The notes: a model not told the origin generated them from the letters alone. 64,000 nt of DNA from Planotetraspora kaengkrachanensis (GCF_016862895.1 NZ_BONV01000006.1:226157-290156); one strand, 5' to 3'; shown: positions 17,715 through 26,464, counted from the stretch's first letter. Translations and numbers: made by a program.

Positions 17715-17899
17715 TCTGCTGAGTCTGGAATTCGGTTCAGACATCCGGCGAGGCGTTCAAGGATCTCGTCCGCGGTCTTGGTCCATACGTAGGGCTCGGG
17801 GTCGCTGTTCCAGGTGGCGATCCAGTTACGGATGTCGGCCTCGAGGGCCTGGATGGACTTGTGGACGCCTCGCCGTATCCGCTTGTTGGTCAGACGGCT
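17711..17899 (-). pseudogene. IS630-family transposase C-terminal remnant
   Basis: The complement encodes about 62 residues ending at TAG (17711-17713). They include LTNKRIRRGVHKSIQALEAD, then IRNWIATWNSDPEPYVWTKT and ADEILERL. This is the C-terminal end of IS630/Tc1-type DDE transposases (R-x-x-R-R-G-x-H-x-S-x-Q-x-L-E ... P-x-x-W-T-K-T-A-D-E-I). The catalytic core is missing and no terminal repeats are evident, so this is a decayed insertion. It abuts the hydrolase stop codon and overlaps the SDR stop. Confidence 0.85.
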
Positions 17900-17903
17900 T
17901 CAG

Positions 17904-18725
17904 CTATGTCGTCGGGCTGGTCAGAGCATTGGCCAGGACCGCTGCGAACTCGACGGGCCGGGACCAGTAGCCGGTGTGGTCACCGGGGAAGTCGACAATG
18001 CGTTTTCCCCATCGGTCGGCCAGGGTGGTGCTGGGGCGATAAGGAAAGTGTTGTCGCGAGTCGCGGCCGCCGGCCATCATGATCCGCGCCTGCTGAGCGT
18101 CCAGCGCCTTGAGGTCAGGGCGATAGCCGGGCGCCTGCCGTACCTCATGACGAAGGAAGAAGTCCAGATTGCTCGAGAGTCGGTTGATCAGCTCGGGGTC
18201 GACACCGGTCGGCCGCTCAAGCGCGTCCGCGCCGATGCCGGTCATGAACACCTGCATGGCCCGGCCGGCACCTTCACGCCGGTACGTCTCGTAGACCTCT
18301 TCGAAGAACGCTCGCCACTCCGACGCGTCCGGCAGCACTTCTGCCAGGGGCGGTTCGTGAGCGATGAGCCTGGTGACCAGGTCAGGGCTCTGGCTCGTAA
18401 GCGCGAGTCCTACGACCGCGCCCGCACTGCTGCCGAAAACGTGGGAAGGTCCGGCGGCGACGGTCTTGAGCAGGCAACGCGCGTCGCCTACGTGCGTCTC
18501 GCTCCACCCTGCTTCCAGGGGCCCGTCGAGCGTGCTGCGTGAGAACCCACGTCGGTCGTAGGTGATCACGGTGAACCGGTCGGCGAGCAGGTCCGCAATG
18601 GCGTCGAAGAGGCCGGCGTCGCCGTTGCTTCCCGGGATCAGCAGGAGCGTGGGCCCCCTGCCGCGGAGCTCGTAGTAGAGGCGGCCGCCGGGCACGTGCA
18701 AGGCGTGAGTCTGTTTGACAGGCAT
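17904..18725 (-). CDS. Alpha/beta hydrolase
   Basis: A 273-residue alpha/beta hydrolase with oxyanion region LLLIPGSNGDAG, nucleophile elbow VFGSSAGAVVG (Ser near 103), acidic residue in the GGRDS segment and catalytic His in PGDHTGYW. Esterase or lactonase activity is plausible. GGGAGG lies 8 nt before the ATG. Two tandem operator copies lie upstream. The 3' end abuts the IS630 remnant. Confidence 0.85.
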   Translation of the reverse strand: MPVKQTHALHVPGGRLYYELRGRGPTLLLIPGSNGDAGLFDAIADLLADRFTVITYDRRGFSRSTLDGPLEAGWSETHVGDARCLLKTVAAGPSHVFGSSAGAVVGLALTSQSPDLVTRLIAHEPPLAEVLPDASEWRAFFEEVYETYRREGAGRAMQVFMTGIGADALERPTGVDPELINRLSSNLDFFLRHEVRQAPGYRPDLKALDAQQARIMMAGGRDSRQHFPYRPSTTLADRWGKRIVDFPGDHTGYWSRPVEFAAVLANALTSPTT

Positions 18726-18744
18726 GACGCGGCCCTCCCGGTAG

Positions 18745-18793
18745 CTTACTTGCCGTCAGGTAAGTACTCTACTTGCCTGCCGTCAAGTAAGCA
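18745..18793. promoter_or_regulatory. Tandem operator repeats upstream of the alpha/beta hydrolase
   Basis: Two near-identical copies of TGCCGTCARGTAAGYA (18751-18766 and 18778-18793). Each lies in an inverted repeat of ACTTG/CAAGT type: CTTACTTG-CCGT-CAGGTAAG (18745-18764) and ACTTG-N8-CAAGT (18771-18788). They fit TetR- or MarR-type binding. No cognate regulator gene is adjacent. Confidence 0.68.
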
Positions 18794-18881
18794 GGGGTCG
18801 CTTCGTTGAAGCGACCTGTATCGCGCTACACGGAGGGCACACCCGACCTATGAAACAGGCCCTGGCTGTACGTGGCCGGCG

Positions 18882-19403
18882 TCAGCGCGCGGAGTGACGC
18901 AGCGCCGCGGCGTAGCGGTCGGCGAACGCTCGTTGGGCCATCGCGGTGACCGGCCCGGCGAGACGCGTGTACCAGCGCCCTGGCCGGGTGAACGCGCTGA
19001 TGGTGAAGGAGAGCGAGCCGTCGTCCGCCACGTCGAGCAGGAACGACTCCTCTCCGCTCTCCGGGTGGCCGGGCAGCGTGCCGTAGGCGAAACCGGCCCG
19101 GCGGTCCTCGTCGACCACCCAGACGACCCTGCACGGGGCCTTCAGCGCGAGGGGACCGGGACCGAGCCTGCTGACCACGACGACGCCGGGCGCGGCCCGC
19201 GGCGCCGTGGCCAGCGGGCGCAACCCCAGCGCGGAGTGCATCCGCCAGGTGAGCAGCGCCTCGGCCGCGTCACGGAAACGGACGGCCGCACCCAGGTCGT
19301 AGCGCCGGCGAAGATGGCGATATCCGTCGGGCAGGTCCGCTGATCCGGTGGCCCCGGCCTCCTCGTAGGTCAGTTCGGCGTCGGTGTAGCGCTGCGGATC
19401 CAT
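18882..19403 (-). CDS. DUF1990 family protein
   Basis: A 173-residue DUF1990 (UPF0548-type) protein. It has the LTYEEAG start, DGYRHLRRRYDLG, the WRMHSALGL segment and the SGEESFLLDVADDGSLSFTI, then SAFTRPGRWYTRLAGP hallmark. AGGAG lies 5 nt before the ATG. Function is unknown; the family often sits next to YndJ, as here. Confidence 0.82.
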   Translation of the reverse strand: MDPQRYTDAELTYEEAGATGSADLPDGYRHLRRRYDLGAAVRFRDAAEALLTWRMHSALGLRPLATAPRAAPGVVVVSRLGPGPLALKAPCRVVWVVDEDRRAGFAYGTLPGHPESGEESFLLDVADDGSLSFTISAFTRPGRWYTRLAGPVTAMAQRAFADRYAAALRHSAR

Positions 19404-19446
19404 CGCGCTCCTTCCTGGACGACATGGCACACAAGCTCACACGGGT

Positions 19447-20262
19447 TCACAGAGGCCGGGGCCGGAGTCTGCGCCAGGCGGCGACGCCGCACAGGGCGAA
19501 CCCGGCGGCGTTGCACACGCCGTGAGTGGCGGCCATCCACTCCACCGACGGATGCGGCACCCCGGTCGCCTCACCGAACGCCCAGCTCAACGCGAGGAGC
19601 ATCGTCGCGACCAGGACGGCGGCCGAGACCCCGAGCAGTCGCCGTGTGAGCCGGTCCGACACCTCACGGCGCACCTCGGTCCAGGTCAGCCACCCGACCA
19701 GCCACATCCCCGCGGTGAGGACGACCGCACCCGCGAGTTCCGCCCAGTCGTCCACGAAGTAACCGGCGAGCACGAGAGCCGTACCGGAAGGTACGGCCAG
19801 GGCCGCCGCGGTGGCCGACCTCCGCCCTCCGGCCGCGCGGCACACGAGCCCGGCGACCAGCGCCGCCGCGAAACCGGCGAAGTGGAAGTGCGCCACCGTG
19901 AGGGCGAGGAGTGACGGTTTGAAGCCGAGCAGCGCGTGCCCGGCGCGCTCCCAGACGAGTGAGATCCCCGCGACGGCCGGGGACGCCATCGCGGTGAGCA
20001 CCGCCACCTCCTGAGGGGCGAGGGAGCGGACTCGCCACGCGCGTATGACGGCGTGCGCGGCGAGGACTCCGGTGGCGACCGCGTAGGGCGTGGCGAGTCC
20101 CGCGGCGACCACGCCCCGCCCGATCCAGAGGGAGGCCGCCCCCGGCAGCGCTCCGGCGATCCACAGCACGCGGACATGGCGGGGAGTCTCGATCAGGGCG
20201 AGGCCGGCGGGCACCACCACCAGCATGCCGAGCATGATGATCACGTTGACGAGGGGGGTCAT
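19447..20262 (-). CDS. YndJ-like multi-pass membrane protein
   Basis: A 271-residue integral membrane protein with about eight hydrophobic segments, similar to YndJ. The conserved region ALTVAHFHFAGFAAALVAGL resembles haem-copper-like HFHF helices; VEWMAATHGVCNAAGFALCG closes the protein. It lies upstream of the DUF1990 gene on the same strand (43 bp), so the pair is probably an operon. A TTGAAC palindrome lies just upstream of its start. Confidence 0.75.
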   Translation of the reverse strand: MTPLVNVIIMLGMLVVVPAGLALIETPRHVRVLWIAGALPGAASLWIGRGVVAAGLATPYAVATGVLAAHAVIRAWRVRSLAPQEVAVLTAMASPAVAGISLVWERAGHALLGFKPSLLALTVAHFHFAGFAAALVAGLVCRAAGGRRSATAAALAVPSGTALVLAGYFVDDWAELAGAVVLTAGMWLVGWLTWTEVRREVSDRLTRRLLGVSAAVLVATMLLALSWAFGEATGVPHPSVEWMAATHGVCNAAGFALCGVAAWRRLRPRPL

Positions 20263-20273
20263 GGCGCCTCTTC

Positions 20274-20287
20274 TTGAACGTGTTCAA
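20274..20287. promoter_or_regulatory. TTGAAC-GT-GTTCAA palindrome
   Basis: Perfect 6-2-6 inverted repeat 12 nt upstream of the YndJ ATG, probably a TetR-type operator overlapping the start of the transcript. The regulator is not adjacent. Confidence 0.55.
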
Positions 20288-20354
20288 AGTCAAGCGGTGA
20301 GCACACCGTACCAAGCCGTGAACCGTCTGCGAAGGCAGGGATCGCCTTCTGTTC

Positions 20355-21302
20355 TCACCGGTCGACGACGTTGCGCAGGGGAGCGCCCTCGAGCAGGGCG
20401 CGCACGTTCTCCGCGATCAGCGTGTCGGCGCCCAGCGGCCGTCCACCGGCGGCGTGCGGACTGATGATCACATCGGTTTCCTCCCAGAGCGGCGAGCCGG
20501 CGGGAAGCGGCTCGTCCTCGAACACGTCGAGCGCGGCGCCGCCGAGCCGTCCGGCGCGGATGGCGCCGAGCAGCGCGGAGGCGTCCACGGTGGAGCCGCG
20601 TCCGACGTTCACCACCCACGCGTGTGCCGGAAGGAGAGCGATCCGTGCGGTGTCGAGTGCGTGACGGGTCGCGTCGACGGACGGCAGGATCATGATCAGG
20701 AGGTCGGTGGCGGGGAGTTCGCCGGGCAGTTCCTCCACGCTGATCACCCGGTGACCCCCGCGTTCGCCCGCCGTGCGCGCGACGCCGGTGACATGGGCGC
20801 CTAGAGCCGTCAGCAGCGGTGCGAGCGTGCCCGCGATCGAGCCGAAGCCCCAGATCAGCACGCGTGCGTCGCGAAGTGTGCGAAAGTCCCCGCTCGTGGT
20901 GATCGGCTGGATGCCGCCCAGTTCACCCGCCCAGCGACGGCCGATCTGCGCGCGCGTCAACCGGTGCAGCCTGCGTGCCGCGGCCAGCACGAGGGCCAGC
21001 GTGTGCTCCGCCACGGGCCCGTCGTGCAGGGAGCGTCCGGAGGTGATGACGACATCCGGAGCGAACCCGGCGGCCAGCACCTGATCGGGACCCGCGGCCA
21101 GGGTCTGCACCCAGCGGAGCGAGCCGAGCCGCCGCGCGGCGTCGCGGAGCATCTCCCCGGAGTTCCCCCACGCGACGAGAGCCCCGGCGTCCACGGCGTG
21201 CTCCGGCAGAGGCTGGTGCGGATCGTAGGACACGGCGGTGACGTCGGCGGGCAGCCGCGGATCCAGCGGGATGGTGGTCGGCAGCAGGATCTTCAGGCTC
21301 AT
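20355..21302 (-). CDS. D-2-hydroxyacid dehydrogenase family protein
   Basis: D-isomer-specific 2-hydroxyacid dehydrogenase, 315 residues. The NAD-binding fold has VLIWGFGSIAGTLAPLLTALG. Catalytic Arg lies in VNVGRGSTVD (about residue 230), Glu in DVFEDEPLPAGS, and His in ISPHAAGGRP. Reduces 2-ketoacids or oxidises 2-hydroxyacids in the cytoplasm; the substrate is not resolved. The sugar-oxidation island begins upstream, so a role on 2-keto-3-deoxy acids is conceivable but unproven. Confidence 0.88.
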   Translation of the reverse strand: MSLKILLPTTIPLDPRLPADVTAVSYDPHQPLPEHAVDAGALVAWGNSGEMLRDAARRLGSLRWVQTLAAGPDQVLAAGFAPDVVITSGRSLHDGPVAEHTLALVLAAARRLHRLTRAQIGRRWAGELGGIQPITTSGDFRTLRDARVLIWGFGSIAGTLAPLLTALGAHVTGVARTAGERGGHRVISVEELPGELPATDLLIMILPSVDATRHALDTARIALLPAHAWVVNVGRGSTVDASALLGAIRAGRLGGAALDVFEDEPLPAGSPLWEETDVIISPHAAGGRPLGADTLIAENVRALLEGAPLRNVVDR

Positions 21303-21448
21303 CGTTCTCCTCGTCGGCAGTGGATGTCACCACTCGCTGATACGGCCGGGCGCCGCACGTTCCGATGGTTTCACCACGATGCCGGCGGACGCGGAACCGG
21401 GCTCTGCCCGGCCTCCTTGGTTCGATAGTTGCGATCGCGCTCAGCAAG

Positions 21449-21490
21449 TTTCGGAGACTTTTGACGCGTTCGGTTCTTGCTCGTACGACT
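21449..21490 (+). promoter_or_regulatory. Putative promoter with imperfect GTTTCG box
   Basis: GTTTCGGAGAC (imperfect palindrome, 21449-21459) directly precedes TTGACG (21461-21466). A possible -10 TACGAC follows after 17 nt. The arrangement copies the promoter at 21628, but the gene is still 280 bp away. Confidence 0.35.
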
Positions 21491-21627
21491 GACGCGCGGA
21501 GCGATGCGGGGAACATAAGCACAGGTGAGAGGCATCAACGGCATGCCTCGCACCGATCGCCGCACTAGGGTGCGGTTGCTCGCGCATCTGACGACTGGTG
21601 GGGTTCCACGGTTCGGAGATCGCGAAT

Positions 21628-21670
21628 GTTTCCGAAACTATTGACGGCCTCTGTTCGCAAGACCTAGCGT
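21628..21670 (+). promoter_or_regulatory. Promoter with LacI-type operator for the xylose-oxidation operon
   Basis: GTTTCCGAAAC (21628-21638), an 11-bp odd palindrome, abuts -35 TTGACG (21641-21646) with an 18-nt spacer to -10 TAGCGT (21665-21670). The core matches the CCGAAACTTTCGG box in front of the ABC importer and so points to the LacI regulator at 36.4 kb. Confidence 0.58.
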
Positions 21671-21771
21671 GGCAGCGATCGAGTTCGAGGCCTGAGCGGA
21701 AGGTCGCCGGCCGAGCGCCGGAGCCGGGGTTCGGCGGCCGAGGCGAGGGCGGTCGGGGACGGATGGGTCAC

Positions 21772-22878
21772 ATGAGAGCCGCGCTGCTGCACAACGTCGG
21801 AAGTCCTCTGAAAGTCGGGGAGCTGGAACTCGACGAGCCGCACGCGGGCGAGGTCCTCGTCAGAGTCGAGGCGGCCGGCGTCTGCCACAGCGACCAGCAC
21901 TATCTCGCCGGAGACCTGCGGTGCCCACTCCCGGTCGTCCCCGGGCACGAGGGCGCCGGCGTGATCGAGGCCGTGGGGCCCGGCGTCACCCGGTTCGCGC
22001 CGGGCGACCGCGTCTGTCTCATGTGGCGGCCCCGCTGCGGGCGATGCCGCTACTGCCTGGTCGGACGGCCCGCCCTGTGCGAGGCGGCCGGCATCCAGTC
22101 GAGTTCCGGCGGCCTGCTCGACGGGACCAGCCGCCTGAGCACCGGCGGCACGAAGGTCCACCACCTGCTGGGCGTCTCCTGCTTCGCGGAGCACTGCGTC
22201 GTCTCCGAGCATGCCGTGGTGCCCGTGCCCGACGGGGTTCCCGCCGAGATCGCGGCGATCGCCGGCTGCGCGGTCATCACCGGCGTGGGCGCCGTGCTCA
22301 ACGCCGTCGGCCGCTGCGCCGGCGACGGCATCGTGATCTTCGGGGCGGGCGGCGTCGGGCTGTCGACCGTGCTCGGCGCGGTGCTGGCGGGCGCGGACCC
22401 GATCGTCGTCGTCGACGTCGTAGCGGAACGGCTCGAGATGGCTGAGCGGCTGGGCGCCACCCACACCGTGGACGCCTCCCGTGAGGACGCCGCCGACGCC
22501 CTGCGCGCGATCCGCCCCGGCGGCATGGAGTGGGCGATCGAGGCGGTCGGCCGCCCCGCCACGCTCGAGACGGCCCTCGACGTGCTGCGCCCGGGAGGCA
22601 CGCTCGTGGCGGTCGGCCTCGGCGCGGTCGGCACCACGTTCGACGTTCCGATCAACCTGCTCGTGCAGCGGGAGAAGCGGGTGGTGGGCAGCCTGTACGG
22701 CTCGGCCAACCCGCTCGTGGACCTCCCGCGGCTGTTCGACCTCTACCTCGCCGGCCGGCTTCCGCTCGACGCGCTCGTCGGCAGGCGGTACCCGCTCGAC
22801 CGCATCAACGAGGCCTTCGCCGACCTGACCAGCGGTTCGGTCGGCCGGGGCGTGGTTCTCCCATGGGAGTCGCAGTGA
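21772..22878 (+). CDS. Zinc-dependent alcohol dehydrogenase (MDR family)
   Basis: A 368-residue MDR enzyme. Catalytic-zinc ligands are in VCHSDQHYLAGD and GHEGAGVIEAVGPGV. The structural-zinc Cys set lies in RPRCGRCRYCLVGRPALC. The nucleotide fold is VIFGAGGVGLSTVLGAVL. The C-terminus GRGVVLPW resembles class III-like enzymes. First gene of the xylose-oxidation operon. It may oxidise a sugar-derived alcohol or aldehyde; the substrate is not resolved. An in-frame ATG at 21763 is possible. Confidence 0.85.
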   Translation: MRAALLHNVGSPLKVGELELDEPHAGEVLVRVEAAGVCHSDQHYLAGDLRCPLPVVPGHEGAGVIEAVGPGVTRFAPGDRVCLMWRPRCGRCRYCLVGRPALCEAAGIQSSSGGLLDGTSRLSTGGTKVHHLLGVSCFAEHCVVSEHAVVPVPDGVPAEIAAIAGCAVITGVGAVLNAVGRCAGDGIVIFGAGGVGLSTVLGAVLAGADPIVVVDVVAERLEMAERLGATHTVDASREDAADALRAIRPGGMEWAIEAVGRPATLETALDVLRPGGTLVAVGLGAVGTTFDVPINLLVQREKRVVGSLYGSANPLVDLPRLFDLYLAGRLPLDALVGRRYPLDRINEAFADLTSGSVGRGVVLPWESQ

Positions 22879-23675
22879 CCATCGCGCACGACGCCGCAGA
22901 GGCGGATGAGCTTCGCTACGCCACCTATCCGAGCCTCCGCGGCCGGGTCGCCTTCGTCAGCGGCGGGTCGACCGGCCTCGGGTCGGAGTTCGTCTCCGCT
23001 CTCGCGGCCCAGGGCGTACGGGTCGGCTTCGCCGACATCGACGTCGCCGGGGCCGAGCGCCTGCTCGAACGGCTGAGCCGTACGGACTGCCCGGAGCCGG
23101 TGTTCGTCGAGGCCGACGTCAGGGACGTCGCCGAGGTGCGGGCGGCCGTCGAGGAGGTGACGGACAGGCTCGGGCCCGTCTCGATCCTCGTCAACAACGC
23201 GGCCAACGACGAGCGCCACGACAGTGCGACGGTCGACGAGGCCTACTGGGACAACGCGATCGCGGTCAACCTGAAGCACCACTTCTTCGCGATCCAGGCG
23301 GTCGTGCCCGGCATGCGCGCGCTCGGCGGCGGTTCGATCGTCAACCTGGGCTCGATCAGCGCGCACGCCGACTTCGTGGGACTGCCCGCCTACGTGACGT
23401 CCAAGGCCGGCATCGAGGGCCTGACCCGGACGCTGGCCAGGGAGTTCGGGCCGGACCGGATCCGCGTCAACTGCGTCATCCCGGGGTGGGTCTTCACGGA
23501 ACGGCAGCTCGCGCAACTGGTCACGCCTGAGACGCTGGCGAAACTCGACCAGGTCCAGTCGTTGAAGGACAACATCATGCCGGCCGACGTCGCACGGATG
23601 GTGCTGTGGCTCGCGGCCGACGACAGCGCCATGTGCACAGGTCAGAAGTGGATCGTCGACGGAGGGTGGATGTGA
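22875..23675 (+). CDS. D-xylose 1-dehydrogenase-like SDR (XylB-type)
   Basis: Classical SDR of 266 residues with SGGSTGLG cofactor motif, VNNAAND, GSISAHADFV Ser and YVTSKAGIEGL (YxxxK). It matches Caulobacter XylB, NAD+ D-xylose dehydrogenase, at several diagnostic stretches: YPSLRG at the start, VNNAANDERH (XylB VNNAGNDDRH), AYWD, VNLKHHFFAIQAVVPGM, and CTGQKWIVDGGWM (XylB CTGHEYWIDAGWR). It would oxidise D-xylose to xylonolactone. GTG 22875 has GGGAG 5 nt upstream and overlaps the previous stop; ATG 22863 is possible. Confidence 0.82.
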   Translation: MTIAHDAAEADELRYATYPSLRGRVAFVSGGSTGLGSEFVSALAAQGVRVGFADIDVAGAERLLERLSRTDCPEPVFVEADVRDVAEVRAAVEEVTDRLGPVSILVNNAANDERHDSATVDEAYWDNAIAVNLKHHFFAIQAVVPGMRALGGGSIVNLGSISAHADFVGLPAYVTSKAGIEGLTRTLAREFGPDRIRVNCVIPGWVFTERQLAQLVTPETLAKLDQVQSLKDNIMPADVARMVLWLAADDSAMCTGQKWIVDGGWM

Positions 23676-25441
23676 ACATGTCGGGCAGCGCGGACGGCAG
23701 CCTGCCGGAGCAGGGCGGCGGCCGCACCAGGCGGAGCGCGCACTGGTTCGGAGCCGAGGGCCGGGCGGGGATGTTGTACCGGTCCTGGATGCGCAACCAG
23801 GGGTTCGGGCCGGGGGTCTTCGACGGCCGCCCGGTCATCGGCATCGCGACCACCTGGTCCGAGCTCGCGCCCTGCAACTCGCACCTGCACCGGGTCGCCG
23901 AGGCGGTGAAACGCGGCGTCTGGCAGGCCGGCGGGTTCCCGCTGGAGTTCCCCGTGCTCGCGACCGGCGAGACGCTGATGCGCCCGACCGCGATGCTCTA
24001 CCGCAACCTGCTCGCCATGGAGGCGGAGGAGCTGATCCGGGCCAACCCGCTCGACGGCGTGGTGCTGCTGTCCGGTTGCGACAAGACGACCCCCGGCCTG
24101 CTCATGGGCGCCGCAAGCGTCGACCTCCCGGCGATCATGGTGACCGGCGGGCCGATGCTCAACGGCAAGTTCAGAGGCCAGGACGTCGGCTCGGGCACCC
24201 ATGTGTGGAAGTTCGAGGCGGAGATCATGGCCGGCCGGATGAGCGTGGAGGAGGGCTACGCCGCCGAGGGCTGCATGGCCCGGTCGAACGGCCACTGCAT
24301 GACGATGGGCACCGCCTCGACCATGGCCTGCATGGCCGAGGCCCTCGGCATGCAGCTTCCCGGCTCGGCGACCTGGCCCGCCGTGGACATGCGCCGGATG
24401 GAGGTCGCGCAGCAGGCCGGACGGCGGATCGTGGACATGGTCGAGCAGGACCTGCGCCCGAGCGCGATCCTCACCCGGGAGGCCTTCGAGAACGCGATCA
24501 GGACCAACGCCGCCATCGGCGGGTCCACCAACGCGATCATCCACCTGACCGCCCTGGCCGGGCGGCTCGGCGTCGACCTGAAGCTCGACGACTTCGACGC
24601 GCTCGTCCGGGACGTGCCGACGATCGTCGACCTCATGCCGTCGGGCCGGTTCCTGATGGAGGACTTCTGCTACGCGGGCGGCCTGCCGGTCGTCATGCGC
24701 GAGCTCGACGAGGCGGGCCTGCTCCACCCGGACGCCGTCACCGTCACCGGCCGGGGCATCGGGGAGAACGTCGCGGACGCGGTCTGCTGGAACACCGAGG
24801 TGATCCGCCCGCTCGCCGAGCCGCTGCTGCCGTCCGGAACCGGGACCGCCATCCTGCGCGGCAACCTCTGTCCGAACGGCGCGGTGATCAAGCAGTCGGC
24901 CGCGTCGCCTTCGCTGATGCACCACGAGGGCAGGGCGCTGGTCTTCGACTCGCCCGAGGCCTACCACGCGGTGTGCGACGACGAAGACCTCGACGTCACC
25001 CCCGACGACGTGCTGGTCATCCGGGGCGCGGGCCCCAAGGGCTACCCGGGCATGCCCGAGGTGGCCAACGTGCCGCTGCCCGCCAAGCTGCTGCGCGACG
25101 GGGTGAGCGACATGGTGCGCATCAGCGACGGGCGCATGAGCGGCACCGGGTTCGGCACCGTGGTCCTGCACGTCTCACCCGAGGCCGCGGTCGGCGGCCC
25201 GCTCGCGCTGGTGCGCACCGGTGACCGCATCGAGCTCGACGTGCCGGGCAGGCGGTTGACCCTCCACGTCAGCGACGAGGAGCTCGACCGCAGGCGCGCG
25301 GAATGGCGGGCCCCCGACACGCAGGAGGAGGGCGGGTACCGCTGGCTCTACCGCAGGTACGTCCTGCAGGCGGACGAAGGAGTGGACTTCGAGTTCCTGC
25401 GTGGCAGCCGCGGAAGCGAGGTCCCGCGCGACTCGCACTGA
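23672..25441 (+). CDS. IlvD/Edd-family sugar-acid dehydratase (XylD-like)
   Basis: Dihydroxy-acid dehydratase family protein of 589 residues. It has the iron-sulfur Cys in SGCDKTTPGLLMGAASVDLP, a second Cys in GCMARSNGHCMTMGTASTMA, and the C-terminal NLCPNGAVIK and KGYPGMPE...SDGRMSGTGFG substrate region. Pentonate dehydratases of this length act on xylonate or arabonate to give 2-keto-3-deoxy acids. GTG 23672 overlaps the previous stop (GTGA), behind GGAGG. The position between XylB-like and XylX-like genes makes D-xylonate the likely substrate. Confidence 0.86.
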   Translation: MNMSGSADGSLPEQGGGRTRRSAHWFGAEGRAGMLYRSWMRNQGFGPGVFDGRPVIGIATTWSELAPCNSHLHRVAEAVKRGVWQAGGFPLEFPVLATGETLMRPTAMLYRNLLAMEAEELIRANPLDGVVLLSGCDKTTPGLLMGAASVDLPAIMVTGGPMLNGKFRGQDVGSGTHVWKFEAEIMAGRMSVEEGYAAEGCMARSNGHCMTMGTASTMACMAEALGMQLPGSATWPAVDMRRMEVAQQAGRRIVDMVEQDLRPSAILTREAFENAIRTNAAIGGSTNAIIHLTALAGRLGVDLKLDDFDALVRDVPTIVDLMPSGRFLMEDFCYAGGLPVVMRELDEAGLLHPDAVTVTGRGIGENVADAVCWNTEVIRPLAEPLLPSGTGTAILRGNLCPNGAVIKQSAASPSLMHHEGRALVFDSPEAYHAVCDDEDLDVTPDDVLVIRGAGPKGYPGMPEVANVPLPAKLLRDGVSDMVRISDGRMSGTGFGTVVLHVSPEAAVGGPLALVRTGDRIELDVPGRRLTLHVSDEELDRRRAEWRAPDTQEEGGYRWLYRRYVLQADEGVDFEFLRGSRGSEVPRDSH

Positions 25442-25450
25442 CAGCCAGGC

Positions 25451-25474
25451 GTCGCCGGGGAGAGGCCCGGCGAC
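25451..25474 (+). other. Intercistronic hairpin between the dehydratase and XylX-like genes
   Basis: GTCGCCGGG / CCCGGCGAC, perfect 9-bp arms with a GAGAGG loop, in the 114-nt gap of the operon. It could act as an attenuator or an mRNA-stability hairpin. Confidence 0.5.
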
Positions 25475-25555
25475 GTGCCCGCGGCCGGACCCATGTCCCT
25501 GCCGGCCGTCCCGTCCGTCGTCCGCCGCACCGGCGACCAGCGCCAAGGAGTCACC

Positions 25556-26464
25556 GTGAACATCGTCAGGTATCGGACGCGGGAGTCCGCGCGGCCCAGG
25601 ATCGGCCTGCACGACGACGGCCATGTCGCCGAGATCGGGGGCGTGGACTCGCTCGCCGGGCTCTGGGCGTCGCCGCTCGCCGACCTGCGTGCCCGGCTCT
25701 CCGAAGGACCGCTCGGCGACCGGGTCCCTCTCGCGGACGTCGACCTCCTGGCACCGGTCGACGGCACGACCGAGGTGTGGGCGGCCGGCGTCACCTACGA
25801 GACGTCCCGCGAGGCCAGGGTCGAGGAGAGCGAACGGGCCGCGACGATCTACGAACTGGTCTACGACGCCGAGCGGCCGGAGCTGTTCTTCAAGTCGGTG
25901 CCCTGGCGGGTCGTCGGCCCCGGCGGGCGCCTGGCCGTACGCGCGGACTCCGTCGTCGACGTGCCCGAGCCCGAACTGGCGCTGGTGGTCAACCGCTTCG
26001 GGGAGACGGTCGGCTACACGGTGTGCAACGACATGTCCTCGCGCAGCATCGAAGGGGAGAACCCCCTCTACCTGCCCCAGGCCAAGATCTACTGGGGAGG
26101 GTGCGGCCTCGGCCCGTGGATCACTCCGGTCTGGGAGATCGAGGATCCGTACGACCTCACGATCGAGATGACGATCGGCAGGGACGGCGCGCCGGTGTGG
26201 AGCGGTGAGACGAGCACCGGGCGGCTGCACCGGCGGCTGGACGAGCTGGTGTCGTATCTGATGCGCGGCGACGTGCACCCCGACGGGGTGGTCCTGTCGA
26301 CCGGGACCTGCCTCGTGCCGGAGGCGCCGTTCACGCTCGCGGACGGCGACACCGTCGAGATCGTCATCAGCGGCGTCGGCGTGCTCGGCAACACCGTGGT
26401 CCGCGGCATGCCACCCGGTGTGAACCCCGCGTACGGCCACGTCATCGAGGGACGGCAGTCATGA
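25556..26464 (+). CDS. FAH-fold 2-keto-3-deoxypentonate dehydratase (XylX-like)
   Basis: Fumarylacetoacetate hydrolase-fold protein, 302 residues. The core has VPEPELALVVN, GYTVCNDMSSRSIEGENPLY and QAKIYWGGCGLGPWI, as in 2-keto-3-deoxy-D-arabinonate dehydratase and Caulobacter XylX. These enzymes convert 2-keto-3-deoxypentonate to 2-oxoglutarate semialdehyde. GTG 25556 has AAGGAG 5 nt upstream. The stop overlaps the next gene's ATG by 4 bp, so it is coupled to the semialdehyde dehydrogenase that uses its product. Confidence 0.86.
   Translation: MNIVRYRTRESARPRIGLHDDGHVAEIGGVDSLAGLWASPLADLRARLSEGPLGDRVPLADVDLLAPVDGTTEVWAAGVTYETSREARVEESERAATIYELVYDAERPELFFKSVPWRVVGPGGRLAVRADSVVDVPEPELALVVNRFGETVGYTVCNDMSSRSIEGENPLYLPQAKIYWGGCGLGPWITPVWEIEDPYDLTIEMTIGRDGAPVWSGETSTGRLHRRLDELVSYLMRGDVHPDGVVLSTGTCLVPEAPFTLADGDTVEIVISGVGVLGNTVVRGMPPGVNPAYGHVIEGRQS

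Larger units (their letters stand above)
21303..21771. other. 469-bp intergenic region, left boundary of the sugar-oxidation island
   Basis: No convincing gene. It holds two putative plus-strand promoters with LacI-like boxes (21449-21490, 21628-21670) and a small hairpin (CCGGGC/GCCCGG, 21397-21411). Confidence 0.5.
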
